A stretch of 56,981 nt of DNA from Micrococcales bacterium (GTDB taxonomy: Bacteria; Actinomycetota; Actinomycetes; Actinomycetales; Microbacteriaceae). Shown here in pieces: positions 44,861 to 52,192 of this stretch (its first letter is position 1; every line of letters starts with the position of its first letter). The position numbers and the translations under genes are program-made. The notes under the pieces were generated by a model. The model worked only from the letters and a program-made list of their open reading frames with translations. It made no database searches and was not told the DNA's origin. The stretch is taken from positions 1 through 56,981 of the forward strand of contig CANGEU010000008.1 of the NCBI GenBank assembly GCA_947452985.1. Reading direction: 5' to 3'.

Positions 44861-44947
44861 ACTCCCCGCACACCCGCCAGAGCCCAGTTACCCTTGCTAT
44901 CTTTCGATCCTGGGGGAGTTAGCCGAGGTGGCGCCGCACGGGGAGTC
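44861..44947 (-). ncRNA. ffs: Signal recognition particle RNA (small bacterial type, 4.5S-like)
   Basis: A single long hairpin of ~87 nt on the minus strand: outer stem ACTCCCCGTGC...GTGTGCGGGGAGT, an internal loop with CCCCCAGG, then the domain IV apex GATC-GAAA-GAT followed by AGCAAGGG. The asymmetric AGCA loop is the Ffh-binding signature. TTCTTTTT follows as terminator, and TAGAAT at 44961-44956 is a good -10. Its position just before dnaX is common in actinobacteria. The apex uses GAAA and A-U pairs rather than the usual GGAA and G-C pairs. Confidence 0.88.
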
Positions 44948-45000
44948 CAGTTCCAATTCTACCCATCGAAAAGTGGGCCGGAAATCACCTGTGGACGATG

Positions 45001-45345
45001 TTAGTCGTCGCTTTCGCCGTCTTCAGAATCTTCGCTGTACGAGTCGTCATCGTTGCTGTCCTCATCGTCGCCGGCACTAAATGTAGGACCGGTAACTGCA
45101 TTTGGAGTTGGCGTTGGAGTTGGGTCAGGGCTGACCACAGGGTCCAATCCAGCTGTCTGAACGACATCGGCGGCGTCTGAATTTGTGACATCTGACTTCG
45201 TGTCGACCGATGGGCCTGCAACTTTCTGCTCTGAAGCGGTTACCTGCTTAATTTCCTGGTTCACCGCATTGGCTCCCAGGGGAAGGAAGATTGCCCCGCC
45301 GAGAATAAGTCCACCAGCTACCGCTGCAACTACATTGCTTTTCAT
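45001..45345 (-). CDS. Small exported protein with acidic tail
   Basis: Not recognised. 114 aa: a hydrophobic N-terminal signal or anchor (MKSNVVAAVAGGLILGGAIF), a cleavage-like GANAVNQ, a Thr/Pro stretch and a tail of Asp/Glu/Ser. The ATG at 45345 has a strong GGAGGC ribosome site. The longer in-frame frame reaching 45615 runs through the ATPase gene and is rejected. The acidic tail could bind cations, which would fit the neighbouring Mg2+ ATPase; this is speculation. Confidence 0.65.
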   Translation of the reverse strand: MKSNVVAAVAGGLILGGAIFLPLGANAVNQEIKQVTASEQKVAGPSVDTKSDVTNSDAADVVQTAGLDPVVSPDPTPTPTPNAVTGPTFSAGDDEDSNDDDSYSEDSEDGESDD

Positions 45346-45434
45346 GATGCCTCCAATTTGAGGTGAGATCTTGCTCACAAGTTCAGGCTGAACCTCCTGC
45401 CTGTGAACTACCTTGGCTAAACCTGCGTATTTGC

Positions 45435-47723
45435 TTAGAGAAGTTCTTTTACCCATCGGGTTTTCACGAATTCGTTGACTGCCGCATAGATGGCAATCAA
45501 CCCAACCAGCGTTGCTAAAAGTGGCCAGGTCAGTGGCTCGAGTTGCAGGAGCACTCCAACTGTGGTGAATGGAATCAGCAGGACGAGCAACGCCAAGACC
45601 AACGATGAGATCCACAGAGCGTTACCAGGAGCGCTTTTCCAGAACCTACGACGAGTTCTCAGAATCAACATGACGGTCAGTTCGGTCAAAGTTGATTCCA
45701 CAAACCAACCACTTCTGAAGAGTTCCGCATCTGCATGGAACCCCAGCTCCAGAACTGCAAACGTTGCAATGTCAAACACCGACGAAATCAGCCCAAAAAT
45801 CAACATGAAGTTGCGAATCGACTTCACATCCCAACGCCTTGGCTTGTCGATAGCTTCGGCATCAACTGAATCGCCAGAGATAGCTAAGGCAGGGAAATCG
45901 GTCATAAAGTTCAGGAGCAAAATTTGACTTGGAAGCAACGGCAAAAATGGTAAGAAGATTGACGCAATGGCCATCGAGAGCATGTTCCCGAAAGAGGCGC
46001 TCACCCCCACCCGCGCATACTTCATGGTGTTGATAAATGTCTTACGCCCAAGTCGCACACCTTCGGCAATAACCGAGAGATCTTTGTCTAAGAGCACAAT
46101 AGCCGAGGCGTGCTTAGCGATGTCCACTGCGGTGTCCACTGAGATTCCCACATCTGCCGAGTGCAAAGCCGCAGCATCGTTGATGCCGTCACCGAAGTAT
46201 CCAACAGTGTGACCCGAAGTACTCAAAAGATTGATTACTCGCTGCTTCTGCAAAGGGTCCAGCCCTGCGTAAACCCGAGACCCCTTCATTAGCTCTAACA
46301 AACCTGAATCATCAAGTTTTTCCACGTCCGCGCCATTTACAACCCGGTCAACATTGAGCCCAACCTGGCCACCAATGGTCTTAGCAACAAACTCGTTATC
46401 GCCAGTCACTAGGTATAGGTCAATTCCGAGTGTCGCAAGTTCGGCAACAGCAGCCTTGGCGCCTGGTTTTAGCGGATCCATGAACAGTAGGAATCCCTCA
46501 AGTTTCAATTCCTTTTCGACCAGAGACGGACCCGTGGCAACCGCCAGGACGCGGTAACCGCGAGCGCTGTAATCCTCGTAAATCTTCTCGATTCGAGCGC
46601 GCTCGGTTGCAGTCAACCTACAAACATCGACGACATTCTTGAACGCACCTTTGGTTACCGAATACTTCTTATCCCCGTCAGAAACCAACACAGTCAGGCG
46701 TTTACGGGTGAAGTCATAAGGCAATTCGTCGATGCGTTTCACACCATAAATAGCCTTGGCCGCCACCGATTTCTTAATTGCTTCGTCCAAGGGATTTTCG
46801 AAGCCTTCCTGCAACGACGCATTGATCAAAGCCAAACGACGAATCACATCACTCGATTTACCAAAAACATCGATGCAATCGTCAAGTTGAACAACACCTT
46901 GCGTGATGGTGCCGGTCTTGTCTGTGCAGAGAACATCCATTGAACCGAAATCCTCGATGGCATCTAGCCGCTTGACCAGAACGTTCTTCTTTGCCATCGC
47001 TTTAGCACCAGAAGACAGACTCACCGAGATGATCGCTGGCAATAACTGTGGCGTCAGTCCAACCGCGAGCGCAATCGAGAACAGGAAGGAATCGATGAGC
47101 GGTTTCTGGAGAATCATGTTGGCAATAAACAGCCCAACCAATAACACCGACATCCATCTCATCAATAGCAAACCAAATTTGGTCAAACCTCGAGCGAACC
47201 CGCTATCGCGAGCTTTTTGGGCAATCGCCTTGGCGAGAGCACCATATTCGGTATCTTCACCAACTCCAACGACGGCTGCCTGAGCCGTTCCTGAGGCAAC
47301 ACTGGTTCCGAACCGAAGCTCTTCGCCGTCAGCCTTTTCAACAGCCAAGCTTTCCCCGGTCAAAACCGATTCATCTATCAACAAGCCGTTTGAGTTAATT
47401 ACTTTCAAATCACCTGGGACGATATCGCCGATTCGAAGATCGACTAAGTCACCAACCAGCAGTTGGGTGATTGGTATCGAAATTTCGACACCGTTTCGAA
47501 CCACATTCACTTTCACCTGAACGCGTCCGAGTAGTTCTTCCATTGTCTGGTTGGCTCGATATTCCTGCCAAAAACTTAGGAACACTGACGGCACAATAAT
47601 CGCGAGAATAATTAGCCCGTCAGTGACATCGCCCACAAACATCGAAACAATCGTGGCCGCAATCAAAATCAGAATGATTGGGCTCTTGAATTGCCTAAGC
47701 AACAGCTCGAGGGTCTTATTCAT
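45435..47723 (-). CDS. P-type ATPase, Mg2+-transporting (MgtA-like) without N-terminal domain
   Basis: A 762-aa cation pump. TGES lies in ESVLTGESLAVEK, the phosphorylation motif is CTDKTGTITQG, the hinge is GDGINDAAALHSADVG, and the M6 motif LLNFMTDFPALAISGDSVD is typical of P3B Mg2+ ATPases. Those are usually ~900 aa; here the cytoplasmic N-terminal cation-ATPase domain before M1 is absent and the protein begins at the first helix (FKSPIILILIAATIV). The short start looks genuine: TAATCT ends 6 bp before the ATG at 47723. Divergent from a TetR regulator. Confidence 0.85.
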   Translation of the reverse strand: MNKTLELLLRQFKSPIILILIAATIVSMFVGDVTDGLIILAIIVPSVFLSFWQEYRANQTMEELLGRVQVKVNVVRNGVEISIPITQLLVGDLVDLRIGDIVPGDLKVINSNGLLIDESVLTGESLAVEKADGEELRFGTSVASGTAQAAVVGVGEDTEYGALAKAIAQKARDSGFARGLTKFGLLLMRWMSVLLVGLFIANMILQKPLIDSFLFSIALAVGLTPQLLPAIISVSLSSGAKAMAKKNVLVKRLDAIEDFGSMDVLCTDKTGTITQGVVQLDDCIDVFGKSSDVIRRLALINASLQEGFENPLDEAIKKSVAAKAIYGVKRIDELPYDFTRKRLTVLVSDGDKKYSVTKGAFKNVVDVCRLTATERARIEKIYEDYSARGYRVLAVATGPSLVEKELKLEGFLLFMDPLKPGAKAAVAELATLGIDLYLVTGDNEFVAKTIGGQVGLNVDRVVNGADVEKLDDSGLLELMKGSRVYAGLDPLQKQRVINLLSTSGHTVGYFGDGINDAAALHSADVGISVDTAVDIAKHASAIVLLDKDLSVIAEGVRLGRKTFINTMKYARVGVSASFGNMLSMAIASIFLPFLPLLPSQILLLNFMTDFPALAISGDSVDAEAIDKPRRWDVKSIRNFMLIFGLISSVFDIATFAVLELGFHADAELFRSGWFVESTLTELTVMLILRTRRRFWKSAPGNALWISSLVLALLVLLIPFTTVGVLLQLEPLTWPLLATLVGLIAIYAAVNEFVKTRWVKELL

Positions 47724-47779
47724 ATTCAAAGATTAGTTCGCTGGTTAGACCTTGGAAACCACTCGATTAGCATGGTTTC
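47724..47779. promoter_or_regulatory. Divergent leaderless promoters of MgtA-like ATPase and TetR regulator
   Basis: On the minus strand TAATCT ends six bases before the ATPase ATG. On the plus strand TAGCAT ends six bases before the TetR ATG at 47780. Both genes therefore share a 56-bp control region and are probably leaderless. I found no strong palindrome in it. Confidence 0.5.
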
Positions 47780-48526
47780 ATGCGAGGTAATCAACATAGA
47801 GGTTTGCCCGTCGACGCTCGTGAATACAGCGAAGACGACTGGCTGGTCTACGGCGAGGTAACTAAGCCAAACACGCGTGAAAAATTGATTGCCTTGACCA
47901 TCGAAGAAATGGCGACCAAAGGTCCAAGCAACTTCAACGTAAAAGACGTTTGTGATCGAATCGGCGCAAAATATGCGCTCATCAACTACTACTTTGGTAA
48001 AAAAGAAATGCTAATTGCAGAGGCGAGCGCCACCTCTTACAAGAAATCCATCCGCGACTGGCATTCCGCAATATTGGTTGGGCCTGAGGATGCTGAAAAA
48101 CGGCTACGAGCGCACCTTCAACGAGAAATGGCATGGTTCAAATCCATGGGATCTTGGGCGTTGCTCGTGAGCTATCCGATTGCGTCAGACGAGTCCCGGG
48201 CTTTGTTGGAAGAAAATTTCGGCGATGAACTTAGAAAATATTTTGAGTACTACCTCTGCATTGTCGGAACTATGATTCTTGACCTCCGCAAAGGCACTTT
48301 CTCTGACCTGAACTTCGATGTGTCCAATTACCCGAAGAGTCTTCTCCTAGCTCACCCGATGGTTGTTATGGATGGAGTCAGCATGATTTGGAGCGCCCAT
48401 GGTCTAAATGTTTGGGCTGCCGGACAACAGGTTGGTTCCGCAAACCTAAGCCATGGGAAATTCACTCAAAAACTTGCTATCGAACATCACGTTGACAAGA
48501 TGATTGCACTGGCCAAGGGAAAGTGA
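47780..48526 (+). CDS. TetR/AcrR-family transcriptional regulator
   Basis: A 248-aa repressor-type protein. The N-terminal HTH (about 30-75: NTREKLIALTIEEMATKGPSN, then NVKDVCDRIGAKYALINYYFGKKEML) is typical TetR; the C-terminal ligand domain is not assignable. Leaderless start. It lies between the ATPase and the LANTG surface protein, and an AT-rich inverted repeat directly after its stop may be an operator. Confidence 0.88.
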   Translation: MRGNQHRGLPVDAREYSEDDWLVYGEVTKPNTREKLIALTIEEMATKGPSNFNVKDVCDRIGAKYALINYYFGKKEMLIAEASATSYKKSIRDWHSAILVGPEDAEKRLRAHLQREMAWFKSMGSWALLVSYPIASDESRALLEENFGDELRKYFEYYLCIVGTMILDLRKGTFSDLNFDVSNYPKSLLLAHPMVVMDGVSMIWSAHGLNVWAAGQQVGSANLSHGKFTQKLAIEHHVDKMIALAKGK

Positions 48527-48540
48527 TTCTTGCTCAATTG

Positions 48541-48569
48541 TGTATATTGAATTGAATTCAATTTATACA
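48541..48569 (+). promoter_or_regulatory. AT-rich interrupted palindrome before the LANTG protein gene
   Basis: TGTATA (48541-48546) and TATACA (48564-48569) form inverted arms around a TTGAATTCAA palindrome (48552-48561). The element is 15 bp upstream of the TTG start and 15 bp after the TetR stop. A TetR operator overlapping the promoter is the simplest reading. Confidence 0.45.
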
Positions 48570-48583
48570 GGATAGGGAAAACA

Positions 48584-49573
48584 TTGAACAAGGTCATCAA
48601 GAAACTTGCAGCTATCGCCGTTGCAGTTGGTCTAATCATCACAACAGCAGGTGTTGCTCAAGCTGTTGGCACGCGTGCTCTAGCAACCAACAATCACTTG
48701 TTCGGCTTTGATGGAGTTAGTTCCTCGAACTATGGAACCGTGCACGAACTCGACCCACTAACAGGCTCAAGCACCGCAATAGGATCTCGCGGCACTTATA
48801 GTCCATACGGTTTTCCGATGCAGGCAGCATTCAACCCTGCAGAAAACTCGGTTTATTGGATAAACAGTGACTTCAACAATGCAATCCCTAACTACCTAAT
48901 GAAAGCTGACACCACAACTGGTGCATCGGTCCTAGTCGGAGAGTTTTTAGACGACGGCTCACCTACCCAGGTCGACTCTTTGGCCATCTCCCCAACTGGA
49001 AGTGCCTACGCTTTCTCAAGCGGCAAGTTCTACAGCGTGAACCTAACCACTGCAGCACTCTCCTTGATCAATGCCGCGACTGGAAAGACTCGCTTTTATT
49101 CTTTTGCCTACAACCCTGCCGACCAGAACTTTTATGCAATCTCCAACGACACCACCGGCGGATTATTTGCCGTTAACGTCCAAACCGGCGTAATCGACCA
49201 GGTTCTTTCAATCACTGGATTCCCAAACCTGGGCTCCGGAACAAGCGCTGGAGCTAAGCGTGTCTTCTCGATGGCATTTGACAAAGCTGGAAGCCTTTGG
49301 GGCGTAAATGTCGATGGCGACCTGTTTAGCACAGTGGTGACTGGGCCGGATGCCGCAGACATGGTCACCGGCATCCAGTTGGTTGGAACCCCGGGTCAGA
49401 GTGCAACGAACTCTCTAGCAATCACATATCCATCGTCATCTTCCAATGCTGGAGGAAGCCTTGCAAACACGGGAAGTAGCACCAACTCAACTCTCGGTTT
49501 GAGCATCGCCGCCCTTGGCTCGTTGCTGGCTGGCGCAGGAATGATCTTTATTGGTCGTCGACGCACTAACTAG
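48584..49573 (+). CDS. Predicted sortase-anchored surface protein (LANTG signal), beta-propeller-like
   Basis: A 329-aa exported protein. The signal peptide (IKKLAAIAVAVGLIITTAGVAQA) is followed by about six similar segments (such as YNPADQNFYAIS and MAFDKAGSLWGVNVDGDLF), which suggest a beta-propeller. The C-terminus has LANTG, a hydrophobic helix (LGLSIAALGSLLAGAGMIFI) and GRRRTN, a cell-wall sorting signal. The start is TTG after GGATAGGGAAAA. No sortase is in the window. The ligand or role is unknown. Confidence 0.8.
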   Translation: MNKVIKKLAAIAVAVGLIITTAGVAQAVGTRALATNNHLFGFDGVSSSNYGTVHELDPLTGSSTAIGSRGTYSPYGFPMQAAFNPAENSVYWINSDFNNAIPNYLMKADTTTGASVLVGEFLDDGSPTQVDSLAISPTGSAYAFSSGKFYSVNLTTAALSLINAATGKTRFYSFAYNPADQNFYAISNDTTGGLFAVNVQTGVIDQVLSITGFPNLGSGTSAGAKRVFSMAFDKAGSLWGVNVDGDLFSTVVTGPDAADMVTGIQLVGTPGQSATNSLAITYPSSSSNAGGSLANTGSSTNSTLGLSIAALGSLLAGAGMIFIGRRRTN

Positions 49574-49588
49574 TGTTACCGAAGTTAT

Positions 49589-49618
49589 AGCCGAGGTCTT
49601 CGAAAGTTGACCTCGGCT
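49589..49618 (+). terminator. Terminator after the LANTG protein gene
   Basis: A 10-bp perfect stem, AGCCGAGGTC/GACCTCGGCT, with loop TTCGAAAGTT, followed by TTTTCGTTT. Confidence 0.8.
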
Positions 49619-49647
49619 TTTCGTTTACTTGGGCGTATCGTAGGCAG

Positions 49648-50292
49648 ATGAAGAAACTACTTCCTTACCTACGTCTCGCAACCTCGTTTTCGTTGATTCT
49701 TGCAATTGTTTGGCAGGTAACCGATCGACTAGCTCACGGCAACTTCCGCCCAACCGAGTACTTCGCGTACTTCACGATCCACACCAGCATGATTGCTGCA
49801 GTGGTTCTCGCTGTCGCAGCCATCCGAGCGTTGCAGGGGAAAGCCGACACCAAAGCGCTGACTCTAGCCCGCCTAAGCACTAGCACCTATGCCATCGTGG
49901 TAGCGGTTGTCTATAACGCACTACTCCGCGGAACCAAGGTTCTTCCTGGCGACCCTGACTACGGCTACAACTGGCCGGTGGCACCCAATGAAATCCTGCA
50001 TGTTTGGGCACCAATCTTTATCGTCCTCGACTTCGCACTGACAATCACGCTAACGAAGCTGAAGTTCAAGCAGATCTTTTGGGCCCTGCTCTTCCCATTG
50101 GCTTGGTTGGTTTTCACCATCATTCGCGGCCTAAACACCGACTGGTGGGCTTACTGGTTCCTAAACCCAAACGAAAAGGGTGGAGTAACCGGTGTGATCA
50201 CATTCATCCTCGGCATTGTTGTGTTCATGTTGGTCTCGGCAAGCATCTCACTTGGTCTTAACCGATTCCGCAGAGGTGCCGCAAAGCAGTAA
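49648..50292 (+). CDS. Pr6Pr family membrane protein
   Basis: A 214-aa integral membrane protein with six predicted helices. The family pattern is visible: YFAYFTIHTSMIAAVVL, YNALLRGTKVLPGDPDY, PNEILHVWAPIFIVLDF and the NPNEKGG loop with Tyr/Trp-rich surroundings. The function of the family is unknown. TATCGT ends 6 bp before the ATG (leaderless). It is the last chromosomal gene before the tRNA-anchored island. Confidence 0.82.
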   Translation: MKKLLPYLRLATSFSLILAIVWQVTDRLAHGNFRPTEYFAYFTIHTSMIAAVVLAVAAIRALQGKADTKALTLARLSTSTYAIVVAVVYNALLRGTKVLPGDPDYGYNWPVAPNEILHVWAPIFIVLDFALTITLTKLKFKQIFWALLFPLAWLVFTIIRGLNTDWWAYWFLNPNEKGGVTGVITFILGIVVFMLVSASISLGLNRFRRGAAKQ

Positions 50293-50320
50293 ACTTGGAA
50301 AGTTGCCTTGAGCAACTCCA

Positions 50321-50405
50321 GGAGAATTCGCCTAGTGGCCTATGGCGCCAGCTTGGAAAGTTGGTTGGGTGCAAGCCCTCATGGGTTCGAATCCCATATT
50401 CTCCG
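50321..50405 (+). tRNA. tRNA-Ser (anticodon GGA)
   Basis: An 85-nt class II tRNA: acceptor GGAGAAT/ATTCTCC, anticodon loop CTTGGAAAG-type with GGA, long variable arm (TTGGGTGCAAGCCCTC region), T-arm TGGGTTCGAATCCCA, discriminator G. CCA is not encoded. Its last nine bases begin the 78-bp repeat that recurs at 54561, so its 3' end is the probable attachment site of the neighbouring island. Confidence 0.94.
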
Positions 50406-50474
50406 CGCTCTACGAAAGTAGACGTTCACTAATGAGACAGTGAAAAAGCCCCAGAGCAATCTGGGGCTTTTGTC
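50397..50474 (+). repeat. Left copy of tRNA-tail/three-hairpin repeat (attL candidate)
   Basis: It begins with the tRNA-Ser 3' tip and continues through three hairpins: TCTAC-GAAA-GTAGA (50409-50422), TTCACT-N8-AGTGAA (50425-50444) and the terminator stem (50444-50471). It matches 54561-54638 in 75 of 78 positions. Two of the three differences (50412 and 50419) are a compensatory A-T to T-A swap in the first stem. Confidence 0.8.
50444..50471. terminator. Terminator after tRNA-Ser and the Fic gene
   Basis: An 11-bp stem, AAAAGCCCCAG/CTGGGGCTTTT, with a 6-nt loop. It serves tRNA-Ser on the plus strand and the Fic gene (ends 50485) on the minus strand. Confidence 0.85.
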
Positions 50475-50484
50475 GTTTATCTCC

Positions 50485-51090
50485 CTATTGAGAACGAACA
50501 AAGTTGACCAAAAATGAAATGTCGCCGGCATCAGCCCGTTGAAGTGCTTCAATGTACTTTGTTCGCTCAAGTGAAACCTTTTCAAGACCACCTCCGCCCC
50601 AACTAAAAACAGGGCGATTTTGGGAGATTAGGAGAAGATCCGCAAGAAGCCTTGTCATGCGGCCATTTCCATTGCGGAAAGGGTGAATTTGAACAAGTTT
50701 GTGATGGATTTCACAAACTATCTCGTCTAGATTCTTCGACTTTGCCTGTTGAATCCATACTTTTGAGTTTTCCATCAGCAGGAACACTGACTCAGGAACT
50801 GTTAGAGGGTCAAACCCAATTGATGTTTCAATTTGTCGATATGTTCCAGCCCATGTCCAAACTTGTGAATACATGTCTTTGTGCAATTTCCTAACAAAAT
50901 GATCGTCAAGAATTACTTCCAGCTTCATAGGAGCTCGGAAATGTTTATCCATCGCTGCAAGTATGTTTTGGGCTTCTGCCAGGTTTAGGTCTCCTCGCGT
51001 TGCGATCCACTTAGGCTTTAGACCCAAATAGTCTTCATCGGTCAGCGGTGTCGCTCCCTCTGGCTCTGGACCAAAAAGCTCAATTGACAT
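50485..51090 (-). CDS. Fic-domain protein, mobile mystery protein B type
   Basis: A 201-aa Fic enzyme expected to transfer AMP (or another nucleotide moiety) to a target protein. The Fic loop HPFRNGNGRMTR starts at residue 136; the usual acidic residue before GNGR is Asn here, which may change metal binding or activity. Short length, N-terminal LFGPEPEGATPL and the partner gene identify the 'mobile mystery B' group. It overlaps the upstream XRE gene by 11 bp. It is probably the toxin-like half of a two-gene module; activity is unproven. Confidence 0.85.
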   Translation of the reverse strand: MSIELFGPEPEGATPLTDEDYLGLKPKWIATRGDLNLAEAQNILAAMDKHFRAPMKLEVILDDHFVRKLHKDMYSQVWTWAGTYRQIETSIGFDPLTVPESVFLLMENSKVWIQQAKSKNLDEIVCEIHHKLVQIHPFRNGNGRMTRLLADLLLISQNRPVFSWGGGGLEKVSLERTKYIEALQRADAGDISFLVNFVRSQ

Positions 51091-51571
51091 CTTGCGTTTC
51101 GCTCTTCCAAAGTTCTCTAGATTGAACCAATTCGTTCGCTTTTTGTTCTATAAGTTTCTTGAGCACTTCAGCTTGTAGTGCTTGTTGCTCGAGCGCCATC
51201 GTCGCCTGTGTGGTTCTCAACTTTCGAGTTGCTATCGCCAAGGCGCGCTTTTTCACAACCTGTTCTAGGTCTTGTCGAGGCACCAGCGCGTAGACCATGT
51301 CGCAGCCTAGTTCGTCAGCCACTCTCTTTAGCGACTCTAGATTTATTGTTCCTGCAGTTTCGCTAATTTCAAGTCGATGGATTGATGATGGGGATACACC
51401 TAATCGCTTGGCAAGGTCTGCTGCTGACATTCCAAGTCCGGTTCTGATGGCCTGTATCCAACCTCCGCGGGGCCTTACCAGTACCTTAGATGCGCTTTCC
51501 AACAAGGTGCGTTTGACGTCTAGGGAAATGCGGGCTTGTAGGGCATCCTGCATAAATTGAGACTTGGCCAT
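51080..51571 (-). CDS. XRE-type HTH protein, mobile mystery protein A type
   Basis: A 163-aa protein with a Cro/C1 helix-turn-helix (IRTGLGMSAADLAKRLGVSPSSIHRLEISE, about 40-75), followed by LESLKRVADELGCDMVYALVP, the hallmark of mobile mystery protein A, and a C-terminal Gln/Ala-rich coiled-coil helix. The ATG at 51571 with AAGGAAAAAGGA was chosen over a TTG 21 bp upstream. It is probably the antitoxin/autorepressor for the Fic partner. Confidence 0.87.
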   Translation of the reverse strand: MAKSQFMQDALQARISLDVKRTLLESASKVLVRPRGGWIQAIRTGLGMSAADLAKRLGVSPSSIHRLEISETAGTINLESLKRVADELGCDMVYALVPRQDLEQVVKKRALAIATRKLRTTQATMALEQQALQAEVLKKLIEQKANELVQSRELWKSETQDVN

Positions 51572-51614
51572 TTCCTTTTTCCTTGCGTTCAAGGGCTTTG
51601 TTTCTTACTCAACT

Positions 51615-51662
51615 ATTGCATTGCACTGCTATAAATGTCAATCATAAATTGCAATGTATTGC
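51615..51662 (-). promoter_or_regulatory. Promoter/operator of the mobile-mystery A/B pair
   Basis: The repeats ATTGCATTGCA (51615-51625) and ATTGCAATGTATTGC (51648-51662, containing the palindrome ATTGCAAT) flank a minus-strand TTGACA -35 candidate (51641-51636). The A-protein HTH is the natural candidate to bind them (autoregulation). Base composition here is clearly more AT-rich than in the chromosome around it. Confidence 0.45.
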
Positions 51663-51724
51663 TTTGAAACTAGCAAAACAGAGGCAATATTTCGACGACT
51701 TTGGAAACACTCACCTCATTTCTG

Positions 51725-52192
51725 TTAGGTGCTTTGACGCTCACGCCTAGCATTGAGAGCTCCACTTGAGTTTGTCACGCCCGCAAATCGCATCAACAAT
51801 TCATGGAGTTGGTTGATTTCTTCCTGAGAAAGGGCCTCTCGAATTGCCTTTCGAATGCCAACTTCGGCCGGCTCAATAACATTCCTGTAAATGTCGACTC
51901 CCTTAGAAGTCAAGGTCAGGCTTAGAGATCGTCGGTCGAGAGTTGATATTTCTTTCTGCACCAGTCCACGATCGACTAGTCGGTCAATTAGTCGACTTGG
52001 GCTGTCGCCTGATTCGCAAACTAAAAGCGCGCCAAGGTCCCGGAGCGACAAGACCTCATGCTCCGCCAGGAGGCTGATTGCTTCAGCTTGGGAAGGTGTC
52101 ACCGCGGCCGGTGCAAGTACTTGTGCTATCTGGCGGTTACCTTCCCGCTGCAATCCCAATATCAGATATCGGACTTCATCTTCGAGATTCAT
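51725..52192 (-). CDS. MarR-family transcriptional regulator
   Basis: A 155-aa winged-helix regulator: LLAEHEVLSLRDLGALLVCESGDSPSRLIDRLVDRGLVQKE gives the HTH, and STLDRRSLSLTLTSKG the wing. The ATG at 52192 (MNLEDEV) was chosen; the in-frame upstream extension runs through the lactonase gene. It overlaps the lactonase-like gene by 17 bp, so it is probably its co-transcribed regulator. Confidence 0.82.
   Translation of the reverse strand: MNLEDEVRYLILGLQREGNRQIAQVLAPAAVTPSQAEAISLLAEHEVLSLRDLGALLVCESGDSPSRLIDRLVDRGLVQKEISTLDRRSLSLTLTSKGVDIYRNVIEPAEVGIRKAIREALSQEEINQLHELLMRFAGVTNSSGALNARRERQST

Noticed and set aside
45381-45393. GTTCAGGCTGAAC palindrome upstream of the acidic-tail protein
   Set aside because: A short palindrome close to the ribosome site; nothing ties it to a regulator, so it is not listed as a feature.
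45346-45615. N-terminal extension of the small acidic-tail protein
   Set aside because: The extension reads through the end of the MgtA-like gene; the ATG at 45345 has a signal sequence and a strong ribosome site.
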